DNA from: Elymus sibiricus
Lineage: Eukaryota; Streptophyta; Magnoliopsida; Poales; Poaceae
Length of the DNA stretch: 64,000 bases
Assembly (NCBI GenBank): GCA_039707655.1
Contig: CM077676.1
Coordinates: 457,984,379 to 458,048,378, forward strand
Reading direction: 5' to 3'
The translations under genes were made by a program, and so were the position numbers. The notes under the pieces are model-generated. The model saw nothing but the letters and a program-made list of their open reading frames with translations, was not told the origin of the DNA and did not search any database. This document shows positions 36,011 to 44,304 of this stretch, piece after piece (position 1 is the first letter of the stretch; every line of letters starts with the position of its first letter).

Positions 36011-36153
36011 AATGAAGGAGAGGCGCAATGCTCACTTGCACGTTGCTTAGCTTCAGGCCTTGAGAAACTGCAGATAGCTCCGTGCAGTCTACACCATTTT
36101 CTCAAGGCCTGAAGCTAAGCAATGTGCAGGTGAGCATTGCGCCTATCCTTCAT
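36011..36153 (+). ncRNA. Near-perfect fold-back, second copy (unit 2)
   Basis: It has the same arms and loop as 32486-32629. One extra mismatch lies in the right arm, where gcctatcc replaces gcctctcc, and another at the very end. Confidence 0.55.
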
Positions 36154-36199
36154 CGTTCTTCGTCTCTGCACTCAGGGACTAAATTTTAGCCACCGCTAG

Positions 36200-37007
36200 G
36201 ACAAGGCCTTTAGTCCCGGTTGGTGGCTCAATTAAAATATTTTGTGATGATCAACTTAAACAAAACTATAATATTCTTCAATAGCAAAAAGAATCAACTA
36301 AAAAGCTTTTATAAACGTAAAATTATATAAAATTTATGCAACAAAAAATTATATAAAACACCCATTTAAAATAACCTAAAAATAACCAAATTGAATATAA
36401 TGATAAAAGACACTAATATTAAACATCAGGAAAAAGAATCACTCAAAAATCTATTTTTAAAGTAAAGTTATTCACAAACTAGTGATTCACACAAATTTCA
36501 AATAATTCAAATTTAAAATATTCAAATTTGAAAACTACTGGCACTAACAGAAAGTTTAGAATTTTTGTGACCTAAAGCAAAAAAAGATTCACTCAAAAAC
36601 TCTAATAAAGCAAAAAACAACTCAGAAACAAAAAAAAATAAAGCAGAAAACAAAAAAAATGGAAAATAAATAAATTAAAACCTAAAGTAAAAAAGGTTCA
36701 CTGAAAAACTCTAATAAACCAAAAAACAACTCAGAAACTAAAGAAAATAAATAAATTAAAAAAGCCCGCCTACTGGGCCGACACGGCCTGCATACGACTA
36801 GAAACCCAACTACTAGTTGGGCCAGGATGCAGGCCCACACGGTCCAGTAGGGACCACAGGGCAGGACAGGTTAGGTAGGCCCAATAGGCCTGCTTAAGAG
36901 AGGAGCTCGAAGCAGTTGCCGCGGCGGGGCTTATAAACTAGTGGTCGCGCCTCTCGCCAAGCGAGGTGGGACTAAATTTGTCCTGCACCGCGCTTGCGCG
37001 AGCACCA
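36200..37007 (+). other. AT-rich and GC-rich blocks of duplication unit 2, no gene
   Basis: This is the same content as 32640-33530, including the cttataaactagtgg box near 36930. No coding frame is supported. Confidence 0.6.
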
Positions 37008-37170
37008 GACCTTTAGTCCCGGTTGGTGCCACCAACCGGGACTAAAGGCCTGTGCTTCCCGCCCTTTGGGCTGGTGAAAACAGGCCTTTAGTCCCGGTTG
37101 GTGGCACCAACCGGGACTAAAGGGGGGCCTTTAGTCCTGGTTGGTGCCACCAACCGGGACTAAAGGGGGT
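37008..37170. repeat. Internal subterminal-type repeat array
   Basis: At least six alternating 'tttagtcccggttggtg' and 'caccaaccgggactaaagg' units lie in the middle of the element, not at its ends. Adjacent inverted units form short palindromes (ggttggtgccaccaacc). They directly precede a TATA box. Confidence 0.88.
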
Positions 37171-37172
37171 AG

Positions 37173-37178
37173 TATATA
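37173..37178 (+). promoter_or_regulatory. TATA box for the TnpA transcription unit
   Basis: TATATA in gtagtatataagcacg lies three bases past the internal repeat array. A GC-rich leader with an acg|gtgagc splice donor near 37412 follows. This suggests that TnpA has its own promoter controlled by the same repeats as the element ends. Confidence 0.6.
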
Positions 37179-37179
37179 A

Positions 37180-38260
37180 GCACGACTTGGAAAAATTTCC
37201 TCAATCTTCTTCCTCCCCAATCTTCTTTCTCTCTCGCTCCTCTGCCCCGACGCTGAACCACCACACGCCGCCGCGATGCCCTGGCCCGAGCCGTCCCCGA
37301 GCATCGCTGACCGTCGCCGGACCTCCTTGCCGTCCTCCCTGAGCATCGCCGCCCCCGAGCCCGCTCCTCGTCGCTGACCCCGATCGAGCCCTCCTCGTCG
37401 TCGCCGCCCAACGGTGAGCACCTCCTCCCCCTCTTCTCGAAATGGATGGATGGATGGATTCATGGCAGGAACCCTAGCTAGTTCTTCACTTTGTTTGAAA
37501 TTTTGTATATATGGATGAATAAATTGTGTGAATATGTGTTGATGAATGTATGGCAGAAATTAATAGAGGTGTGTTGATGAATGTATGGATAGATTATATG
37601 GATATGTTGTAGTTAATTTTTTTTAATTTGTATGGATGAATAAATTGTGTGGATATGTTGGACTTGGTTTTTTCTCAATGTATATTGCAATTAGTGGATG
37701 AATGCATATGTATGGATATATATAGATTGCAATGTGTGTGCAATGTGTATGGATATATATAGATTGCAATTAGTGAGCATATAAACAAATTGAAGATTTT
37801 TTTTTTTTTGCATTAGAGTTCATTTTGTCCTTTTTGTATGTTTTAATGGAAGCATCTTTTGGGCAATCTTTGAACATGAAGTAGGAGCATTTTTGGGCAA
37901 TCTTTTTTGTATGTTTTGCCATGTGTTACATCTCTGTGGAATTACAGGTTGTGGTGTTGCATCTCCGTGGAGTTGGTCCCTGATCGTCCCTCCGCTGTTC
38001 GACAAAAGGTGTCCATTTGTTGTATGTTGAGTTTTGTTCATAGGATGATGGTTGGTTCATTTGTTGTATATATGTTGAGTTTTGTTCATAAGATGATGGT
38101 TGGTTCATTTTTTGAGTTGTGTATTCATCTTGTGTATAAATCTTGTATTTTGCTAAGTGTAGTATGGTTAAATGAAAATTGCATGAAGAAGCACGTTAAT
38201 TTTGCTAAGTGTAGTTTAGATGAATTTAGTAGAAATAGATTAAAAAAATTGTTTGGCTTT
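37180..38260 (+). other. TnpA leader exon and long intron-like region
   Basis: 37200-37412 is a GC-rich leader, probably untranslated, ending at a consensus donor. 37413-38260 is T-rich and intron-like, with a ~50-bp direct repeat (ttgagttttgttcataggatgatgg, shown at 38027 and 38081 in near-identical form). A frame on either strand here has no known domain. Confidence 0.5.
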
Positions 38261-38265
38261 GCCCC

Positions 38266-38419
38266 GACGATCGTCGGACGAGTCCCCGACGATCGCCGGG
38301 CGAGTCGCCGACGATCGCCGGGCGAGTCCCCGACGATCGCCTAGCGAATCCCCGACGATCGCCGGGCGAGTCGCCGACGATCGCCGGACGAGTCCCCGAC
38401 GATCGCCGGACGAGTCTCC
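38266..38419. repeat. 22-bp minisatellite, seven copies
   Basis: The core gacgatcgccg recurs at 38266, 38288, 38310, 38332, 38354, 38376 and 38398, exactly 22 bp apart. Each unit contains the palindrome CGATCG. The array abuts the SNF2-fragment inverted repeat. Because 22 is not a multiple of three, it is not a protein repeat. Confidence 0.9.
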
Positions 38420-39053
38420 ATCACTACAGGGACCCTCTTCTGGCTAGGAACAGGATTCAGAATCCCAACTGATTCTCTTAGTCCTTTAAGGGATTTATCA
38501 AGAATATGCCCCCATTATGGATGTGCACAAGTTGATCCAATTTTTTTCTGATCTCATCTACCCTTCTATATGTCACGTTGTCTAGTGTCAAAGGGTTGAA
38601 GAAATACATGGCTTCATCATTAGCCGGAAGTAACAGGCGCATGATGGTACGAAGCTCTTCAAAGTTGTTTTGGAAAGGAGTTCCTGATAGGATAATTAGC
38701 TTTTTGGTACGAAGTTCAGCAAAGGCCTTCCAAACAGCGATATTTGGAAGGCTCTTGCTGAACTTCGTACCAAAAAGCTAATTATCCTATCCGGGACTCC
38801 GTTCCAGAACAACTTTGAAGAGCTTCGTACCATCATGCGCCTGTTACTTCCGGCTAATGATGAATCCATGGATTTCTTGAATCCTTTGACACTAGACAAT
38901 GTGACATATAGAAGGGTAGATCAGGAAAAAATGGACCATTTTCTGCACATCCAGAATGGCGCCATTTTGTTAAATCCTTTAAAGGTTAAGAGAATCTATG
39001 ATGATTCTGCATCCTGTTACTAGCCAGAAGAGGATCCTTCCAGTGATGGAGAA
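38415..39053. repeat. 640-bp inverted repeat built from a gene fragment
   Basis: The left arm (about 38415-38737) and right arm (about 38740-39053) are reverse complements with almost no spacer. The inner 200 bp of each arm match at roughly 90-95% by eye, and the outer parts are more diverged with indels. Both arms can be read as the same SNF2-helicase-like segment, on the minus strand in the left arm and the plus strand in the right. A transcript would fold into a long double-stranded RNA. Confidence 0.85.
38742..39028 (+). pseudogene. SNF2-family helicase fragment captured by CACTA1 (right arm)
   Basis: The plus-strand frame encodes an IWKALAELRTKK segment followed by ILSGTPFQNNFEELR. This is the motif III region of SNF2/SWI2 ATPases (consensus LSGTPxQNN), in a form close to the plant CLASSY/DRD1-type remodellers. 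The frame continues open to a stop at about 39020. The left arm encodes the same segment on the minus strand, and several differences between the arms are silent third-position changes (in the Ser, Gly, Pro and Gln codons of the motif). There is no start, ATP-binding motif or C-terminal helicase half, so this is a fragment. The exact parent gene is not determined. Confidence 0.65.
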
Positions 39054-39058
39054 ATATA

Positions 39059-39095
39059 GGGCAACAATTTAGATTCAGAATACAAGATATCTCTT
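39059..39095. repeat. 37-bp inverted repeat, left copy
   Basis: This is the exact reverse complement of 39708-39744. The pair brackets the small frame at 39233-39634. Confidence 0.9.
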
Positions 39096-39232
39096 ACGTA
39101 TATAACTTTGCTAAGTGTAGATGCTAATTTTGCTAAGTGTGGAGATGGATAGATGCTAAGTGTATAAGCTAATTTTGCTAAGTGTTTATTAAATTTGTTT
39201 TCATAATTAAGCATTTGTTCTCGACGTCAACG

Positions 39233-39634
39233 ATGCCTGGCATGCATCCTAGTCGTCGACTCGGCGGAGGAGGCCTGCTTGATCAGAGGGGCCATGTCCA
39301 GGACTGGGCTCCGCCGGGCTGGGACTGGGAGGTGCTACCTTCCGGGGCGCGCATCTTGGTGAGGAGGCAGCCCGTCGTCGACCCGGAGCTTCTTTGGTGG
39401 CAGTCACGTGGGCCAGTGACGGTGCGGAGGCTTTCGTCCCCCCCGGAGGTGGTAGGTCACCGTGTCAGGGAGGAGGACGAGCACGTCCGTCGCTACATGG
39501 TTGCGTTGGAGGCCAGGTCTGACAATACCTGGCAGGTTCTTCAGGGATCTCACTGGAGCTATGATCATGTGATGGTTCCTTCTCTTTGGGTGTCCACCGC
39601 CCGCGCCGATACCCGTCGTTTGCTACGGTTCTAG
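39233..39634 (+). CDS. 133-residue protein of unknown function inside CACTA1
   Basis: The frame starts at an ATG in an acgATGcc context and ends with RRLLRF before a TAG. It is GC-rich compared with the AT-rich flanks, and its protein is rich in Arg, Trp and Val (PPGWDWEVLPSGARILVRR, WQVLQGSHWSYDHVMVP). I see no known domain, signal peptide or membrane segment. It is bracketed by a 37-bp inverted repeat (39059-39095 and 39708-39744). It could be a captured exon, an accessory CACTA protein or a nested cassette. An in-frame ATG 17 codons upstream lies in AT-rich sequence and seems less likely as the start. Confidence 0.5.
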   Translation: MPGMHPSRRLGGGGLLDQRGHVQDWAPPGWDWEVLPSGARILVRRQPVVDPELLWWQSRGPVTVRRLSSPPEVVGHRVREEDEHVRRYMVALEARSDNTWQVLQGSHWSYDHVMVPSLWVSTARADTRRLLRF

Positions 39635-39707
39635 CTGTATTAGTGATGTTATATATATGATAGTATTCGAGATGTATTAGTGATAATATTCGACGATGTA
39701 CGGACGC

Positions 39708-39744
39708 AAGAGATATCTTGTATTCTGAATCTAAATTGTTGCCC
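39708..39744. repeat. 37-bp inverted repeat, right copy
   Basis: It is the exact reverse complement of 39059-39095. A (TA)n run (39746-39769) follows directly. Confidence 0.9.
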
Positions 39745-39745
39745 C

Positions 39746-39769
39746 TATATATATATATATATATATATA
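39746..39769. repeat. (TA)n microsatellite
   Basis: About twelve TA dinucleotides lie next to the right copy of the 37-bp inverted repeat. Confidence 0.9.
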
Positions 39770-39907
39770 ACTTGTGAACTTTGCATGATGTTTGCCACTA
39801 ATCCATTGCTCATATGCATATGATTCCTTTTTGTGGTTAGGTCTATGTTTGCCACTATCCATCTCTCATGGTTTGTATTTTGCCATGTTGTAATATTTGC
39901 AGAAACT

Positions 39908-42676
39908 ATGGATCACAGAGACTTAGAAAAAGAAGAGGCGTTGGAGAATATAATCCGTGCCGGAGATAATCCAATGGAGGAGGACGCCTTGTCGTTTCTC
40001 AACGACAACGATGGTGGAATGGAGAAGGAAGGAGATCATGACGACTCTGATGATGGAAGAATGGAGGAGGAACAAGATCATGACGGCTCCGGTGATATGG
40101 AGAAGGGATCCTTAACTAATGCAGAGTCCGGCGAGGTATATATATATATATATTAATTAAGCCTCTGCTGACTAGATGCATTAATTGTTTTCTATGTACA
40201 TATATTAACGCTTCGTTCTTCTTTTAGCCCTTCGGAACGAGCCAAACTTCGTCAAGGAGACGAGGTGCGAAGAAAAGGTTGGGCAAGGAGGAAAGGTACA
40301 AGATCGACGTAATCTCTCCAGCTGGCCAACCGATTCTTCCCGAGCGGATCAAAAACGCCTTTAAATATCAGTGCGGAGTACTGGTTAGGGATAGCATCCC
40401 GATCACCATCGAGCAATGGAATAAGAAGAAGGATGACCCTTCAGTTACTTTTCTCCAGGATAGACAAAAAGAAGATCTTTGGAGCTCGCTGCTGACAAAT
40501 TTCATCCTACCGCCAGAGGAGGATCCGACAACCCCACCAGTTATAGAGCCAAAGGTCAAGGCGTACGCTCTAAAGAAGATGGCAGAACTATTCAAGAACT
40601 GGAAGAAGAATTTGAACAAACAGTTTGTCGAGAAAAACAAGACTCCAGATTTCACCGGTATATATGAGAAGATAAGAGATCAGTGGCCCACATTTGTGGC
40701 CTACAAGAAATCCGAGAAGGCGCGGAAAACGTCACAGCAAAATAAGCTAAATGCTGCAAAGAAGCAGTATCACCATGTTACGGGGTCAGGTGGCTACAGC
40801 CAAGCCGAGCCTAAGTGGAAAAAATGGAGAACGACCTACTTGCTAAAGGGGTCGAACCAGTGTCACTAAAATGGCCAGATCGGGTAAGGACTTGGGTATT
40901 TGGGAATGGGGGAGCTTTGGACCCAGAAACAGGGGAGTGTGTTTACGCGGATCCTAAACTTGCAATACCCATCGAAAGGATTAAGAAAGCAATCAAGGAA
41001 ATGGAGGAAGGGAGGTTCCATCCCGACAGAGAGAAGGATGTGCTGACAAAGGCCCTCGGGAATCCTGAACACCCTGGACGAACACGAGGCACACCAGGCT
41101 CTGTTCCGTGGGTGCATGGGTTTCCCGACAGCAGAGACACTTATAGAAGCCGAGGGAGAAAGAAGAATGAGGAAGCAAGCCAACTACAAGAGATTCAACA
41201 AAGATTAGCGGCACTAGAGGCATCAGTTAGCCAGCGAGCCCTCGGCCCACCATCTCAGCAGCACGAAGATCCTTCATTGGAAGCTACCCCACCATCTCAG
41301 CGGAGAAGCAGCGTGGCTTCCACGGAGCACGATCAGCCTGATATCACGGCTCGCCGCTACCCCATGGAAGGTATCCCGGAGAATGAACATTGTGTGCTGA
41401 TGGAGGATTGTGGAAACCTGAGCTTGGAGGTGGCGAAAGGCTGTGTCCACCATCCTCGACCTGATGCAACTTTCCATTGCGGTCCGATTCCAGATTGCTA
41501 TGCTGTTGTCATGGTGGATGAAATAACGCCACCGTTTGGGAGCCTGAAGCTTGACTACCCTACAGGTGAAGGCGAGGTTTTTCTGGAAAATGCCTTAAGG
41601 ACTACCTGTCTATGGAGAAAGTCACACATCAAGCTTCCTAACTTCAAGCCGCCTCTGCAGACTCATGAGCCGGAGGAGGCCCCTCATCAGCAGACTCAGT
41701 CGTCTCCGACACGTCAGCCGTCTCCGCCACCTCCGGCGCGTCAGCCGTCTCCGCTGCCTCAGTCGTCTCCGGCGCGTCAGCGGACTCCGACGGAGGAGGC
41801 CCCTCAGCAGAATCCTCCTCCGCCTCAGCTGTCTCCGCTGCGTCAGCGGACTCCGCCTCCTCCGCCGCGTCAGCGGACTGCGCCTCCTCCGCCGCGTCAG
41901 CCGTCTCCACCGCGTCAGCAACAACGGCAGAAGAGAGCTGCCGCCGCTCCGGCGGCTAGCAGTACAACAACAGGAGGGAAGACGTTCAAATTTGGTCCAA
42001 GCCTCAAGCCTCTTCCACAGAGACCATATGATAGGTCTGAAGAGGAAAGCAAGGCAATCTCAATGGCCGAAGTGAAAGCCCATTTTGCACCGAAACGTCC
42101 ACCTCCAAAGGAGAGAATAGATCCGAAAATAGCAAGGCGTACGCTGAAAAACCTTGAAAAACCACCACCGCCTCCGCAGCTATCAAACTATGACCGCACG
42201 ATTCAAAAGACACATGCTGCAGCGGTGCGGTCGGGGAGTACTAACAGTGATACCCGACGACGAATTGGGAAAACAATTCCCCAGCTCGGCGAACAGGGAA
42301 AGCAATCGTGCCCCCCGCTCCAGGTGTCTAGCGATATCGCTAATGTTCCGGCGGGGGTAGCGCCCGGTACCAATCCTGGTGATTACTTACCCGATCATAT
42401 ACCGTTACCCGAAATGGCTGATGTAGTGCCCTTTAGATATGAGCACGGGAAGCCTTTCGTCAAACCTGAGGAGGTCCCGCATCTAGGGACGATGATGCGA
42501 AAATTAAATAATTGGTACATGGATACCTCCAAGGATGGGACCTCCAGTTTCCTGATTGGAATTAGAGATGATCACGACTTCGTTGGAGTCGACACTATGC
42601 CGATTGAATTTGAAGAATTATGGCAGTTGTACAATAAAGATGCCCTCGACAAACAAATGCTTACTTGCTATTGTCT
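39908..42676 (+). pseudogene. TnpA-type CACTA protein (plant transposase Ptta/En/Spm family), one frameshift
   Basis: Exon 1 (39908-40135) is very acidic and ends at a gtata donor. Exon 2 starts at 40228 after tttttag. It carries the conserved TnpA-like region (SIPITIEQWNKKK, KTPDFTGIYEKI), then a WPDRVRTWVFGNGGALDP segment. A C-terminal Pro/Ser/Arg repeat tract (41660-41930) and a QLYNKDALDK stretch follow. Loss of one base in an A-run near 40820-40826 shifts the frame from the first half to the second. Exon 2 ends at 42676 before gtaagt. In En/Spm, TnpA binds the subterminal repeats. The gene continues into the protease exons at 42759. Confidence 0.85.
41660..41930 (+). repeat. Pro/Ser/Arg-rich coding repeats in TnpA
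   Basis: Short units such as cgtcagccgtctccgccgcc encode RQPSPPP-type repeats. The protein segment is probably disordered. Long frames on the other strand here are by-products of this repetition. Confidence 0.85.
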
Positions 42677-42758
42677 GTAAGTATTGTTTCTGTAATTAAG
42701 TCCCTAGCTCAGCTCGTTCATTTCATGTATATATAATTATCCTCACTATATTGTGCAG

Positions 42759-43725
42759 AATGAAGATCGTCAAATGCAAGAGACGACAAATCTATGACAT
42801 TGGGTTCATTAACCCAAATACCATAAATGAATGGTCGATACGGGAAAGATACGATCTAACATATGAAAACTTGCTATAGTCATTACTTCGAAATCAAAAC
42901 AAAAGTGAAATACTCTTTCCTTACAACACCAGGTGAGTGTTAATTACTGTCTTGTGCATATTCTGTTTCGCTTACTCGAGGTTAAGTGTAATTGATGAGT
43001 TATGCGTGCGCAGATTCCACTTTATTCTACTAGTCATTAAGCTTGACGAGGGAAAGGTTACTGTCTTAGACTCGATGCATGAAATGCTCCAGAAGTAAGT
43101 TCAATCATTATCGCACCATATCGGCAACTTTCGTTCATTTCCTGATATCAAGTATAATCATTTTCTTTGCCGGATAGGGTTTGGAAAAAGTTCACCACAA
43201 TGGTACGGGGTCTACCGAAAAAGGAGCTGCAATTTACATACCCCAAAGTAAGTAGTACTAGCTAGTTCCGCGCATCTCTCATCTCTCATTGATTCTAGTT
43301 TCATCAATACCATTATCATGCTTGATTATCATTTTGATTGAACTCTATTCTCGTAAAGTGCTTGTTGCAGGCACAAGGGAATAATTTATGTGGATACTAC
43401 ATTTGCGAGTTCATTCGCTACTCGACCGATGAGCGGGGCATCAATTGATACTACATTTGCGAGTTCATTCGCTACTCCACGACAATTTGAAGTACGTAAA
43501 CAATATTCACAATTTTATTTTATTACCATCAATTGTGTTGAGTTTCATTCATATATATGTACTGACCCCCTTCTTTAAATTAGATCTGGGAGATGCGGGA
43601 CGAAATCCTACCACATGATCGCATAAAAGCAATTCAAGAGGAATTGGCGGGATTCTTTCTTGACCACCTCATACCTAAAGACGGAGAATACCATCAGGAA
43701 TTCTCATGCGATTTTGGTGGATGAT
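42759..43725 (+). pseudogene. ULP1-like cysteine protease (C48) exons at the 3' end of TnpA
   Basis: Small exons with consensus splice sites continue the TnpA frame: 42759-42932, 43014-43094, 43177-43247, 43371 to about 43490 and 43584-43725. The catalytic His lies in FHFILLVI (near 43018), the Asp in VLDSM (near 43070) and the Cys in NNLCGYYIC (near 43390), the order of SUMO/ULP1-type proteases. A TAG after ENLL near 42879 and a stop created by a 54-bp duplication at the Cys motif disable it. Such protease domains are frequent in plant CACTA elements. The substrate is unknown. Confidence 0.8.
43393..43500 (+). repeat. 54-bp tandem duplication at the protease active-site Cys motif
   Basis: gatactacatttgcgagttc starts at 43393 and again at 43447. 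The duplication is 18 codons long and in frame, but the first codon of the second copy is TGA instead of GGA. Confidence 0.9.
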
Positions 43726-44094
43726 GTTAGGGATCCTAAGAGATGCTATATTGTATATATGCATCAACGTGTACTATATGTAGTAGCGTCGAATAGATAT
43801 ACGAAAACTTGTTGTTCGACCAACAAGCACGGAGAAAGAGAGGTCACTTCTCTCTATATATTGATCATGACGATGTTGTGTAATTAAGGGTTCCTTCATT
43901 GCTTACTAGCTAGCGTCGAGTTCTCTCTATATGTAGTAGCTAGCGTCGACCAAGCACGGAGAAAGAGAGGTCACTTCTCTCTATATTCATGACGATTTGT
44001 GTAATGGGGAAACACAATATGAAACCCCTAAACCCCTCCTTTTAAAAAAAACAAAAACCCCAGCGCCTGGCAGCTGTTGACGCGTGGCAGCATT

Positions 44095-44283
44095 TTAGTC
44101 TCGGTTGGTGTTACCAACCGGGACTAAATGTCCTCCTGCGTGGGCGCCGCATAGCGGCCACGTGGAGGCACTTTAGTCCCGGTTCGTAACAGAACCGGGA
44201 CTAAAAGCGAGGACCTTTAGTCCCGATCCAATTGCCCCGGTTCCAGAACCGGGACTAAAGGCCCTCTGGAACCGGGACTGATT
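44095..44283. repeat. 3' subterminal repeats of CACTA1
   Basis: Several 'tttagtcccggtt' and 'aaccgggactaaa' units occur in both orientations up to the TIR. They match the 5' subterminal region in kind. Confidence 0.88.
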
Positions 44284-44301
44284 CCCTGTTTTCTACTAGT
44301 G
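44284..44301 (-). repeat. 3' terminal inverted repeat of CACTA1
   Basis: It is the exact complement of 26803-26820. GCA (44302-44304) follows as the target duplication. Confidence 0.95.
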
Positions 44302-44304
44302 GCA

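Larger units (their letters stand above)
33540..37029 (+). repeat. Tandem duplication, unit 2 (3.49 kb)
   Basis: This repeats unit 1. It is about 300 bp longer because its 340-bp array has four copies instead of three, less a deletion of about 35 bp in the A-rich block. The junction at 33530-33546 joins a 'cccggttggtgc' subterminal-type motif to the middle of the transposase gene. Confidence 0.92.
26803..44301 (+). mobile_element. CACTA1, complete 17.5-kb CACTA (En/Spm) DNA transposon
   Basis: The ends are matching inverted repeats, CACTAGTAGAAAACAGGG at 26803-26820 and its complement at 44284-44301. They are flanked by the target duplication GCA (26800-26802 and 44302-44304). Subterminal regions are filled with inverted 'tttagtcccggtt' and 'aaccgggactaaa' units. 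In order the element carries a small membrane/coiled-coil protein, a TnpD-type transposase and a duplicated segment with 340-bp arrays and fold-backs. An inner repeat-plus-promoter block, an SNF2-fragment inverted repeat, a small IR-flanked frame and a TnpA-type gene fused to a ULP1-like protease follow. Each gene has only a few disabling changes, so it was probably autonomous until fairly recently. Confidence 0.95.

Noticed and set aside
38266..38419. 22-bp repeats as a CRISPR array
   Set aside because: Units are head to tail without unique spacers, and the context is a plant transposon.
41622..41924. Reverse-strand frames over the Pro-rich TnpA tract
   Set aside because: They mirror the short GC-rich coding repeats of TnpA and have no independent support.
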